Assembly (NCBI GenBank): GCA_021442155.1 | Contig: CM038215.1 | Coordinates: forward strand, 208,748,982 to 208,812,981 | DNA: 64,000 bases | Source of the DNA: Cymbidium sinense | Taxonomy: Eukaryota; Streptophyta; Magnoliopsida; Asparagales; Orchidaceae | Reading direction: 5' to 3' | Shown: piece by piece, positions 11,300 to 22,140 of the stretch | How positions within the stretch are numbered: position 1 is the first letter of the stretch | Layout: each line of letters opens with the position of its first letter | The notes under the pieces: model-generated | The model's database searches: none | Seen by the model: the letters and a program-made list of their open reading frames with translations, nothing else | Told to the model about the DNA's origin: nothing | Position numbers and translations under genes: made by a program

Positions 11300-12840
11300 A
11301 ATTTATTTTCAGGTTTCTACGGTGGTGCCCAACCACAAATGGCCTCTTATTCTTTTGCGTTAGCTTTATAAAATATGTGATATTTTCTTTAGCTTGTGCA
11401 TTAAGATGACATCTTTTTTCAAGTTTCTTCCTTGCTTGATGTATGGCTTGGATGATGATTAGGCTCTTAGAAAAAAATAAATCTTCTACCAAATTAATCA
11501 ACTCAAAATTAAAATTAAACAACTCATAACCTCACTTAAATCCTAAGTTAAAAATCAAGATAAAAGAATTAGCAACCCCTTAGCTAGATGAGTATTTCTT
11601 TTATAACATCATGCATAAAAGCATCTTATTTCACTCTTGATTGGAGGGCTTCCACCATTTCCAGAGAAACTTGGCTTGACTTTTGAGAGCCATGATAGAA
11701 ACACACCTCCTCCCTTCTTGCAAATTTTGACCAATAATCTTTCTTCTCATTCATTAGGCATATGAATCCTATTAGCCTAAGTCAAAATGATTGGCCAAAA
11801 AATGAAAATAAAATGTAATATGAATTTCATTAGATCTAGGTCATTTTGTATGTCCTTACATGATCTAGTCTCTTAGGGAGTGAGAATAAGGACTTAGTCC
11901 CTCTCTAAATAAATAATAATCGAGCTATCTTGCATAGAGCATATGACTTCCCTACATGAATTTAAAATCGTAGGAGTTAGTTGGCGGCCACCCCTAGGCA
12001 ATTGTAAGTCCAAGCAGTCGGGTGGTTTATCCTCTCTTGTGGAGGCAAACCAAATACCCATTTTCACCTTAGATTTAGGTTGTGCTTTTGGTCCTCACCA
12101 AAGCCCCCTAGATTTAGGTTCTGAGGTTGCTTCTCCCCTTTATGGGCCATAAGTATAAATCCTCATCTCCTAGGCATTTTCATAATCTTATGTTGTGGAA
12201 TTATATACCCTAAATTTCTAATGAAAAATTCAACTCAAATAAATTAAATCAATTTCAAAAATGTAAAGCCCAACCATAGGATAGTTTGAAATGCTTGCTA
12301 GGTTTCCTAGCATCGTGAGCATCTCCTACTTATTTTTATTTGGATTTGATAATAGCTCTCTCTTTGATCAATCCCATTTGATCTTCAAAAATAAACTAAT
12401 TGATTGATAGTCCTACCCTATTTAAATCTTTAGAGATAATGATCATTTACCTTAATCGAGTGTATTCCTAAGGAATCCCCTTCCTTAGGATGTAATTAAC
12501 TATGGGGGCTTGCCCCTGTAGGGAACTTAATGAACCCAATTTAAAATAAACTCTATTTTACTTTTTCATGCAAAATAGGGAAAGAATCTCTGGTACACAT
12601 GCAGACCCATTGTCCTTAGGAGTCCTTATTCAGGTGATTAGGTCCATTAAAGGGTGGCAACTTCTATCTTTCAAGATAGTACACCTCTCCTCAATGTCAT
12701 ACCTGATCACCTTAATAATAACATCTGTGGATCTACATGGTGTCGAAATGCAAATAGTATATTTCTATCTTCATTTTATCCACATAGCTTGAAGATGGAA
12801 GTATACACTTAGAAATGAAATTTTTCACCACATATTTTTC

Positions 12841-12858
12841 TAGTGACTCCGTTGGGGA
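12841..12858 (+). other. Primer-binding site of element 2 (tRNA-Arg type)
   Basis: TAGTGACTCCGTTGGGGA differs from TGGCGACTCCGCTGGGGA, the tRNA-Arg-like primer site I recall for Ogre/Tat elements, at three places. All three are G-to-A or C-to-T transitions. It starts 8 bases after the terminal CACCACA of copy A, which is the expected place, and so fixes A as a 5' LTR of the element to its right. Confidence 0.65.
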
Positions 12859-13411
12859 TGGTTCCTCTCTCCATCTTTGGTAAATGATCATTGTCTCCAA
12901 ATACTGATAGTGGGTTTATACTTTTGTATGAATCCAAGACTATCTTTTTTTCCAATTGCAGTTAGCTTATTTCATCCTTAAGTTAAGCTAGCCAATATCT
13001 TAAGGTTTTAGGACCTCACCCTGTGTTAATCTTAAAACCCCCGTTGGGTTCCCCGATGGGTGAAAATAAAAATCTAATAAAATAAAATGATTAAAGACTT
13101 CCTCCTTGCAATTTTTATGGTAAGGAAAGGCTCGCCCTAAAAATAAAGACAAAATAAATCCTTCATAAAAGTCTTGCTTTTCAAAAGCACCTTTTTAAAA
13201 TACACTTAATAAAATATTTGCACTACATCTAACAATTTATTTTTATAATTATTACATATAGAAATATTTCACAAATAAATCCAACAATCATAATTATCTA
13301 AAAGCACAAATGAACTTCTTCTCTCAATTAATTTTGATGAAGACTTCAATTTTCAAAAATAAAATTCTAACAATCATATTTTCAAAAGCATAAAATTTGA
13401 ATATGGGCCTT
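12859..13411 (+). other. 5' leader of element 2, proximal part
   Basis: Untranslated stretch between primer-binding site and hairpin array, with stops in all frames. A pyrimidine run ending in TTTTTTTCCAATTGCAG near 12946-12962 looks like a 3' splice site; leader splicing has been described for some Tat elements, but no donor is tied to it here. No other feature was seen. Confidence 0.4.
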
Positions 13412-14945
13412 TCCATTCAATACATCCAAATGTATTCGATGGATGTTACATCTTCAAGCCAAAATAACAACTTTGAAATTCCACTTAGCACATTTCATAT
13501 GTGTTAGGTTGGAATTTTCACCTTTTCAAAAAGCACAAATGAAACCTCCCCATTCAATATACACACATTTATTGAATGGAGGTTTAATTTCCAACAAAAA
13601 TCAAAAATAAAACATTCAAAAAGCACATATGAAACCTCTCCATTCAATATACCCACATTTATTGAATGGATATTTCATTTCCAACAAAACAAAAAAATCA
13701 TAAAGCACATATGAACATCTTCATTCAATATACCCAAATTTATTGAATGAAGATTTCATTTCCAAATAAAATGATATTATTTTGAAATATCACTTAAACA
13801 TATTCCATATATGTTTAGGTTAGAATTTCCTCTTTCAAAGAGAAATGATCACACATGAAAATACATCTTTTAAAAATGAAACATAATTGATTTCCATCTT
13901 ACAAACCCAAATTTGTTTAATGGAAATCCCTCTTTCTCAAAATCAACAAAAATAAATTTTTTTCAAAAAACATTTGGAACTTCATTCTAGCATACCACAT
14001 TTGCTAAAGTGAAGTCTCCATTTTCAACCAAAATCCAAAACAAAAGTTTGAAACACATTTTTGAAATTTCATTTAGCACACTCAAATTTGCTAAGTGAAA
14101 TCTCCATTCCATAAAATTTCAAAACACATTGTAACTTCATTCTAGCATAACACATTTGCTAAAGAAAAGTCTCCATTTTCAAAATTAAAAAAAATAAAAT
14201 AAAACCAAAAACAAAATTTTCAAAACACATTGGAACTTCATTTTAGCATACCATATTTTCTAAAGTGAAGTCTTCATTGTCAAACACAAAAATTTGAAAC
14301 ACATTTTTGGAATTTCATTTAGCATACTCAAATTTTGGAATTTCATTTCACAAAATTTCAAAAACACATTGGAACTTCATTCTAGCATACCACATTTGCT
14401 AAAGTGAAGTCTCCATTTTCAATCAAAATCCAAAAGAAAAGAAACACATTAGGATTTTCTTAGCACACTCAAATTGGCTAAGAGTCCTATTTTCAAAAAT
14501 TTCCAAAAAAAAAAACACACTTGGATTTCCTCATTTAGCATGCCCAAATTTGCTAAATGAGAATTCCATTTCTCAAAACACAAATGATTCACAAAGCAAA
14601 GCAAACAAAGAAACAAAAAGAAGAAATTGTTTTCAAACATCTCACTTAGAATACCCAAATTTGCTAAGTGAGTAAATTCCAAAAAATCATAAATCAAAAA
14701 CAAAAGCAAATTGACCCTTTACTTTAACATACCCAAATTTTTTAAATAAAGGCTCCTCAAAATCAAAATAAAAATTCAAATATGAACCTATGGAAGCATC
14801 TCTTCAAAAATATTTGAACCCATTTTCAACATATCCAAATTTGTTAAAAGTGGATTCTACATCAAAAAAATTCCTCTTTCTAATCAAATCTCAAAATCTA
14901 TTCTAAATCATTTAAGCTCGACTTAACACTTTCAAGATGTTGAGT
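13412..14945 (+). repeat. Array of about 19 hairpin repeats in the leader of element 2
   Basis: Imperfect palindromes 25-50 bases long recur about every 80 bases. Clear members: 13412-13443, 13477-13518, 13542-13585, 13631-13676, 13711-13759, 13784-13829, 13889-13928, 13979-14015, 14066-14101, 14134-14170, 14235-14271, 14374-14410, 14451-14488, 14523-14567, 14641-14672, 14716-14752, 14820-14853 and 14921-14945; one at about 14311-14345 is degenerate. Loops are similar (ATACCCAAAT, ATACCCACAT, GCCCAAAT, ACTCAAAT). Stem arms differ between units yet remain complementary: TCCATTCAATA/TATTGAATGGA, CTTCATTCAATA/TATTGAATGAAG, CTCATTTAGCA/TGCTAAATGAG. Spacers are A-rich with recurring AAAACACATT. 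No coding potential. The function is unknown. Confidence 0.8.
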
Positions 14946-15059
14946 ATGGGTTCAAATTCTAAATTCTAAATTCTAAATCAACATGAATCCGATTCAAATT
15001 TATTTTTGACATTGCAAACTTTCGTTCAACATCAGTTGATAGCAATGCCTACACAGAGA

Positions 15060-16028
15060 TATGTGTTTACCTTTCCCCATGGGATGGATCTAGCCCAGGA
15101 TTAGGCCAGCCTTCCCCTCTCTGATTATGCCCACCTCATTCACTTTGGATGAGGTTTTGAGGTGGCTCGGATTACATGTGAGGGCACTCCCCTCACGACT
15201 ATCAGCAGGAGCATAGTGGTCGGGCAGGAGCCGGTCATTCATGTTAACATGCCATCAGATTCTGATATTCCATCACTGAAGAGGAAGTTAGTGGAAGTTC
15301 CTATAGTAGCAGTATTAGTGGCAGTGCCTGTACACCTTGTGGTTCCCTGTGCTATCCCAATTAGGGCTAGCACCCACTCAGTAGCACCTTCTAAGGGGAA
15401 GGCTCCCTTGATCCCAAGGATTGTCTCCCTGCTTTTGAGGTTGGGTCTAATTCTTACTCTTCTAGCCCTGTTAAGACCCAAAGGAGGAACAAGAACTGCA
15501 TGTTAAAGTGGTACCACACCTGCATTTCTAGGGAGATGGAGGCAGCTACCTGGTCAATTGTAGAGGATCTGCTCACTTACATTGAACCCGTTCCATCCTC
15601 TCTCTCGGTCTGACAGAGAGGATGCCCGGAGAATCTCTACTTCACCTCCACCAGTGGTTCAATTTCAATCGCCCGGTCATTGAGTAAAGGTCATATGCCG
15701 CTCCATTGGTTTATGCCGGGTTGGCGATCTATAGATTCAGTCAGGGCTCAGTTTGATTTGAGATTCATTATCCCCACATCATGGGGAAGCATCCTAGATA
15801 AGAGAAGGCCAGGGAGGCCCACACTTTAGTTCATATCACCAATTGGGAGAGCAGATTCAGCTAGCGACCTGCACTTATTGATTTCGATCGGTGCCGTGTT
15901 GGATCTTACGATGCTCATGGGGACTACCCATCAGGAGAAGCGCTCTCAGAGAGTAACTGGTGCCTCCACCGCTTTCCCCCCTCAGTCCACCTATCCATGT
16001 TCCAGCATCTCTAGTTCCACCAAAGGCT
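15060..16028 (+). pseudogene. Broken coding region upstream of gag, element 2 (first part)
   Basis: GC-richer than the leader and with partly open frames, notably 15162-15506. The translation is low in recognisable domains: a valine/proline-rich stretch, then about 15560-15900 with several stops, then a proline-rich end (PPPLSPLSPPIH) ending VPPKA at 16028. The frame is interrupted exactly there by the L1 insertion and resumes as KAMKATLREKRTPL after it. It is therefore the front part of the gag region, or a separate ORF1 as known in some Tat elements. I do not recognise a family for the first 500 bases. Confidence 0.5.
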
Positions 16029-18030
16029 AACATCAGCAAACCGAAATTGGTGTTCCCATAGCCAACGAGGGCACTAATATATCCCACCTGCTTTAAGCCG
16101 ACGACATCCTCATCACATCCAAAGCATCCATCACCCATGCCAAATGCATCATCGAGTTCTAGATGATTATGGGCCGCAACAGTTAACACTACCAAGAGTG
16201 CTATCATTTTCAGCAAAGCATTCACCGGTGGAAAGCAGCGATTGCCAAACTCATGGGGTTCAAGAAGGTCCAAGAGCTTGAATACTTAGGCATCAAGTTG
16301 GCCATGAGAAAACTGAAAACTGCAGATTTTTGCTAACCAAGAAAGAGAAAGGATAAGCCATTGGGGTATTGACATTTATCTATGGCGGGTTGACTCCAAC
16401 TAATCAAGTCTTCTTTCTCGATTTCCATGTATCAAGTTACTCACACCTTGGTACCCAAAAGCATCACCAATGAGATAGAGAAACTTGCTGGTGTTTCCTT
16501 TGCAGGGGCCCAACATGGCTTACACTACATTGCTTGGGAAAAAATCTGCACACCCTGCAGAAATGGCGGACTTGGGCTGCATTCAGCTGAGAGGTGGCAT
16601 GGACCTCTCCGATCCAGATTAGCTTGGGAGTTTCTTAACAAACCAAACACACTCCTACACAAGTGTCTTTTGGAAAGATATGGGAAGAATATTTGGTAGC
16701 AAAACACAAAAAGGAGTGACTCCATTACGGAAAATCATCACCGATGGGGCAAAAAATCTGTGCAGAATATGCGTTGGAAAAGCCAGCGGTGAGCATTGAC
16801 TTCACAAATCTGCATGGATCGTGACCTACCGCCAAATGGCCTACCTTCCTTAACATGAAAAATTTTGCAAATTAGCATTGCCAACTGATTATGACCAACA
16901 AATGCTAGAATTTGGAGAAGTGCAGTGTTGTTTGGCAACCTTATGGGTCGCATCTCAAAATATAAATCTAGACCAACCAACATCGATCAACCAGCTAATC
17001 AAGAACCCATTGGGAACCACCATCACCTCTATAGTTTACCAAGGTATCTTTCTTGAAAAGAAACATCGATTTCCAATTGCAAAATGAAACTTCCCCCAGG
17101 GAAAGAATTTTTTACGGTGGAGGCTCATCCAACATGCTATACCAACCAATTGTTGGTTGGCTCATCGTGGCTTAATGGAAAACACTATGTGCCCTTGGGG
17201 ATGCAACCAGGAGGAAGATATTGAGCATATTGATGTCCATTGCACCCTTACCAATGCTATAATTCAGATTCTTGCAAAATGGGGGTTCTCAATTCCTATT
17301 TTCAGCAACTTAATTGATCTCCTTCAAGCCATTCAAAATATGCAACCAAGTATGGTCATTTGGGCTAAATGCTTCGTGCCATCATCTACCAGTGAGGGAG
17401 TAATGCTAAAATGCATCACCCCAAAATTATTCGCCTCAATTCTTGAATCCATCACCGCCTCCTCCCCCTTCCGAGCAATGGGACATCACCCACATGGTAT
17501 CAAACTATGTGGTGTCCTCCCCTCCTAGTTGGATCAAGCGAGCGTGGATGGATCCTTGCTTTCTAATGGGTGTATTGCGTGGTCTTAAGGGATGGAAACT
17601 TCATCAAAGCTATGGGTCATTGTTTCCAACATTGGGATAGCGACGATTAGTGCCATGCTCTACATTGAATCATGGAGCCTTGGATGACTCTGAGGAGGCC
17701 CATTGAAGGGGATAACATCGTGGTGGACCACCTCAAGCTCTCTTGAGTGAGATATGGTATAGACCTCAGGCTCGACATAAGCTTTTGAAGAACTTTCACC
17801 GTTATTTTTGCTTACACTGATCTAATAGCTTAGCGACTTTTATGCGGCTACTTGCTTTGATTTTGTATGGCATAGCTTAGATAACCACACTATTCCTCCA
17901 CAATTTTTTGTGCTTTTGAGGAGGATAGGAAACATCTTGTAGCTAGTTTTGCTTTCTTTTGCAACTTTTATAACTTGTAACCAGTCTTTTTCTTTATCAA
18001 TGCAAATGCATCTTTTCAAAAAAAAAAAAA
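16029..18030 (+). mobile_element. 5'-truncated L1-type LINE nested in element 2
   Basis: About 2.0 kb non-LTR retrotransposon fragment on the plus strand. It opens inside the reverse transcriptase: SHLL-stop-ADDILI (about 16076-16110), where the YADD tyrosine has become a stop, then GFKKVQELEYLGIKLA. It continues with the C-terminal part (PKSITNEIEKLAG, GGLGLHSAERW, 16427-16699), the zinc-binding zf-RVT-like part (HRGL, CPWGC, DIEHIDVHC, about 17160-17260) and an RNase H start (GCIAW then LRDGNFIKAMG, near 17565-17625, split by a frameshift). The 3' end has the TTTCTTTATCAATGCAAATG stretch and 13 A at 18018-18030. AAAGGCTA flanks both sides (16023-16029 and 18028-18035), giving a short target-site duplication. 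Many stops; inactive. Confidence 0.85.
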
Positions 18031-20103
18031 GGCTATGAAGGCCACATTGAGGGAGAAGAGGACCCCGTTGGTGATCCAGCTATGGCCGAGAGATCCCATC
18101 CTATCAACACCACCCACTGTGGTGAGGCTAAGCTCTCCTGCTTGACCTTGTACCCAAGTAGTGGTGAAGAAGGAATGGAGACCTCGAAGCATAGTGATCG
18201 TCCCTTCACCACCACCGCAAGGGAGATGATTGCAATAGTTATCGAGGTGGTGACTTAGTTGGACTATGATGATAGAGCCTCTAGAGTGTCACCCACATCA
18301 TTTAATGACATTGAGAGCACATTTCTTCCATGAGTATAGCTTTTACGGGTTGATTCTTGATGAGAAGTGGAGTACGGTGCCTCATATCATGATAATGATC
18401 CCACACACAAAGTCATTTGTGCCAATTCTGATAGATCATTCTCTAGATGATATAGTAGCCCATTATTTCATGGAGAAGAGAGAGATCCTAGGATATGATT
18501 GGTCTAATGAGGAGAAGATCAGCTTTGATCATAATGATGATGATTTTTTGGGGGACTTAGCAGGGGTTTGCATGGTAGATACTAGGGGATCTCTCCTTAG
18601 AGAGCAGCAGACTATAGAAGTTGTTGAGGCTGAGCAGGAAGACATAGCCAACTCGATGCAACACCTCCTAGCACAGATAAAGTAGAAAGATGAAAAAATA
18701 GATAAGATGGAGAAGAGGCTCGAAGATTTATTAGCAGCTATCTTAGCATTGAGTAGTTCTTCCTACCATAGTTAAGACTAGTCAGCCAGAGTTGGTGCAT
18801 GTCTTGGACCCAGCCAAGACTTCACCTCTAGTAGAGCAAGGTAGCACCACCATGTATAGGAAGGTAGTGAATAGTACCTCCATACAAGAAAATAACATCA
18901 AGAGCATGGTTGAGCAGCAGGTGAAGGAAGCGTTGGCTAAAGCCAGAGGAGGATCATCAGTTCCAAAGGGTAGACCCTACCTAGAGGAATTTGATGCAAT
19001 CTAATATCCCAAGGGTTTTGTGCAACCTTCTTTCAAGAGTTTTGATGATAGTGGGAACCCGAGGTAGCACATTGGACATTTCAGAGCTAGTTGTTGCAAT
19101 GCTGGTGGCAGTGACACTTTACTCTTCCATCTCTTCATCAGTAGCTTTGTGGGTATAGCATTTGACTGGTACGATGAACTTCCCAATAGTTCAGTGAAGA
19201 CTTTTGCTGAGTTGGAGCAACTCTTTATCAAGAGGTTTTCTGGAGCTCAACAAAGGGTCACTGTTGGTGATCTCGTTGTGGCTTAACAAAATCCTGGTGA
19301 GTCCCTCATTGATTACATTCTCAAATGGAATAAGTTGAGTATGAAATGCAAACCAAAGCTATCTAAACATCACATCATTGAGATTCTACTTAAGAATATC
19401 CATAGCTCGGTCGCCTTCATGCTCAAAGGTTTCACCATTAAAACCTTTGAGAAATTAATCAACAAGGTGGCTAGCTTGCAGGAAGAAACAAAGCATTACC
19501 TTCTAGATCTACCAAAAAGCCGAAGGTATATGAGAAGAAATTTGGGACAGTGATAGTAGTGGATAAGGAGAAACAGTTGTCCAAAGAACAGTTTGAGAGA
19601 CCTCATGCTCCATAGCCATCGCTTCCACCTCCTCTACCACCACCGAGGCAGTCCTACCAACCACCACAGCAGCCTCCATAGCCTACACCGCCTCCTCCTC
19701 AACCACATCATTAGCAGCAGCGGTACACAAACCCACCGTTAAGTAACTATGGTCCACCTACTCTTTTGGATAAACTTAATAAGTCTTATTCATTTAAGAG
19801 GGAGGTAATCAGGAAGATCTTTAATAATCTCTTAAAGAAGCCTGATTTTCAACTACCTGCACCTAGGAGACTAGAGGAAGTGGCAAAAGCCATGATACTA
19901 ACTTTTTCCCCTACCACCGTATGCTAGGTCATGTTTTGGAAGATTACCTCACATTTAAGGACTGGCTTGAACATAGCTTCAAGACTGGTGCTATAGTCAT
20001 CCCGAAGGAATACCTTGTGGAACAACCATCCAGTTCCATTAGGGTAATCCTTGGCGATACTTGTGATTCTTCCAAAACTAAAGAAGGTTGGGATATCTCC
20101 TAA
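18031..20103 (+). pseudogene. Tat-lineage gag remnant, element 2
   Basis: Capsid-type gag of a Ty3/gypsy element, broken by stops. 18266-18685 encodes an acidic part ending in a predicted coiled coil (EAEQEDIANSMQHLLAQIK, then KIDKMEKRLEDLLAAI). 18792-19004 leads to the Retrotrans_gag core at about 19005-19540: YPKGFVQPSFKSFDDSGNPR, IAFDWYDELPN, FAELEQLFIKRF, NPGESLIDYILKWNKL. A proline/glutamine-rich linker follows (19610-19740). At 19906-19948 the zinc-finger-like segment reads FPYHRMLGHVLEDY, with both expected Cys replaced (Phe and Tyr). Stops at 19002, 19282 and 19614 fit deamination decay. The order gag then pol and the close match of its pol to element 1 tie it to the same family. Confidence 0.85.
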
Positions 20104-22140
20104 TCCAAAACCTCTAAGAAAATTATATCGAAGATCAAGAAACTTTCCTTGCAGGTTTCGGAGTCAGCTCAAACTTCCAACATCAAGGAAAGTTTGCAAG
20201 TTGCTAGAGTAAACTTAGGGAAAGGGGGAGCTTAGCGGCGCGGACATGTACCCGAGGGATAGCAGAAGCACCACCGAGTCCAACCTCAGTCCACCATTTA
20301 CCACATGGTTATCACTACTTTAGCTCTTCTTCTTCTAGTAAACATTGTATCGGATGAGGGCATCAAATCCCTCACCCCTCTTACTTTACTTGATTTCTAC
20401 TTTGTACCTTCTATCAAATCCAAGAAATTGAAGAATAAAGCTAGCTTGAATTACATCTGCGTCACTTCTGATGGGTTGTCTGAATCTATTCCTAATAACT
20501 CTTCAAGTCTAAATAATAACTATAATAATTCTGATCTTCCTCTTTCTGATTTAGAGTTGGATTTTCCTACTCTGAATACTATGGGTTCACCTCTTGAGAT
20601 AGACTTGGAATCATCCAATTCCAAGGGCCCTATAGGAGAAACTGTAGGTGAGCCTAAGGTACAGGCAGAACCTTCCATTACCCTACCACAAGAGATCATC
20701 TAAGTCAACCTCCATAGTGGCAAGGTTCTACCTCCTGACCTCAAGATAGAAACAAGTCATTACAGAGGATCAGCACCTCCATAGGATGCTCCACCCTTGG
20801 ATATGCTTGTGGAAGATCAGCCCAAGGTGGACTACAATGTTCTCTCTCACCAAAGAAAGTTTCCATCAGTTTGAAAGGAGATTCATTCAATAATTGAAGA
20901 AGAGATTCATTCAACAATTGATAAGCTTAAAGAAATCAACCTCGGGACGAAAGAAAATCCACACCTGACATACATCAGTTCGTTGCTAAATGAAGAAGAA
21001 ACTAATGACTTAGTTAGGCTATTGACTGAGTTTAAGGACTGCTTTGCATGGAGTTATGAAGAGATGCCCAGATTATCTCCTAACGTAGTAGTCCACAAAC
21101 TAGCAATAAATCCTAGCGCTAATCCTATCAAGCAAGCTCCTAGACACATACGATTAGAAATTGAACAATAGGTCATTTCTGAAGTCAAGAAGCTGATTGA
21201 CGCTGGTTTCATCAGGGAAGAAAAATATTCTATCTGGTTAGCCAGTATCATAGATAATAATTGCCAAATTCACATATGCATCAATTTTAGGGACTTAAAC
21301 AAGACATGTCCTAAGGATGAGTTTCCTCTTCCTATACCAGAATTAATGGTGGACATCGCCTCATCTCATGTAGTTTTCTCCTACATGGATGGGTCATCTG
21401 GCTATAACCAAATGAAGATGGCCCCCGAGGATGAAAGAAATACTGCTTTTCAAACCCCGATAGAAATCTATTGTTATAGGGTCATGCCTTTCATCCTTAA
21501 AAATGCTGGTGCTACATATAAACGGGCCATGACTCAGATCTTCAACAAACTCATCCATCATCAGGTTGAGTGTTGCTTTGATGATCTAGTAGTCAAGAGC
21601 AGAGAAAAGAAAGATCATCTCTTTGACTTGAGAGTAGTTTTCAAATAGTTAAGACAATATAAACTCAAAATGAACCCCCTGAAGTGTGCATTCGGAGTAG
21701 CTTCAGAGAAATTCCTTGGGTTTGTTATCCAACATCGGATAATAAAAATAGATCCAGAAAAGATCAAAGCTATCTTAGAAATGCCACCTCCTAAGAGTTT
21801 AACTCAACTCAGATCTTTCCAAGGATAGTTGGCATATCTAAGATAGTTTATTTCCAACCTATCGGGGAGATGGAAGTCATTCTCAGCACTTATCAAAAAA
21901 GGATGCCAAGTTCAAATGGGATAACAATTGTCAGCATGCCTTTAAAGATATCAACAGTACTTGGTGAAGCTGCTAGTTCTAGCAGCCCCTATCCTGGGCA
22001 GGCCACTCATGCTCTACACTACTACATTGGATGACTCTCTCGGTGCTTTGTTGGCCCAAGCCAATGACAAAGGGAAGGAGAGAACTCTTTACTACCTCAG
22101 TCATCATCTGATTCCTGCTGAAGTGAACTACCCACCTAGT
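20104..22140 (+). pseudogene. Truncated Tat-lineage pol (linker, reverse transcriptase, start of RNase H), element 2
   Basis: 20305-20703 is an open but low-similarity serine/asparagine-rich stretch; no clear Asp-Thr/Ser-Gly protease site was seen. Reverse transcriptase follows from about 20985: ECF-like DCFAWSYEEMP (21034), INFRDLNKTCPKDEFPLP (about 21279), FSYMDGSSGYNQ (about 21370). The active site reads CCFDD (21571-21585) where element 1 has CYVDD. The thumb/connection part is KMNPLKCAFGVASEKFLGF (21669 on), with stops at 21646, 21826 and 21844 and a frameshift near 21897. RNase H begins at about 21990 (RPLMLYTTTLDDSLGALLA) and breaks off after PAEVNYPPS at about 22140. The rest of RNase H, the second RNase H and all integrase are missing, unlike element 1. 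Confidence 0.88.

Larger units (their letters stand above)
5210..12832 (+). mobile_element. Very long terminal-repeat unit, copy A (LTR shared by elements 1 and 2)
   Basis: This block matches 24874-33365 in order and strand almost throughout, apart from an RTE fragment in the second copy. The right edge is well set: A and B both read TTTTCACCACA and diverge right after it (12832 and 33365), and a primer-binding site follows A. The left edge is uncertain because homology with B continues upstream into the 3' untranslated region. TGTTAG at 5210 is a guess; purine tracts at 7593-7602 or near 7742 could instead mark an LTR of about 5.2 kb. No ORF in it looks like a real gene. It holds a TTGACC-rich part (6190-7400), a hairpin (7595-7613) and a TATA-like site with a stem (11274-11299). 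A also appears to be the 3' LTR of the element to its left. Confidence 0.75.

Noticed and set aside
11256..11522. Minus-strand open frame in terminal repeat A
   Set aside because: Lies in non-coding LTR sequence, low-complexity translation, and the partner in copy B is broken.
13412..14945. CRISPR-like array
   Set aside because: Spaced palindromes, but repeats are not identical, spacers are A-rich and related to each other, and the setting is a plant retrotransposon leader.
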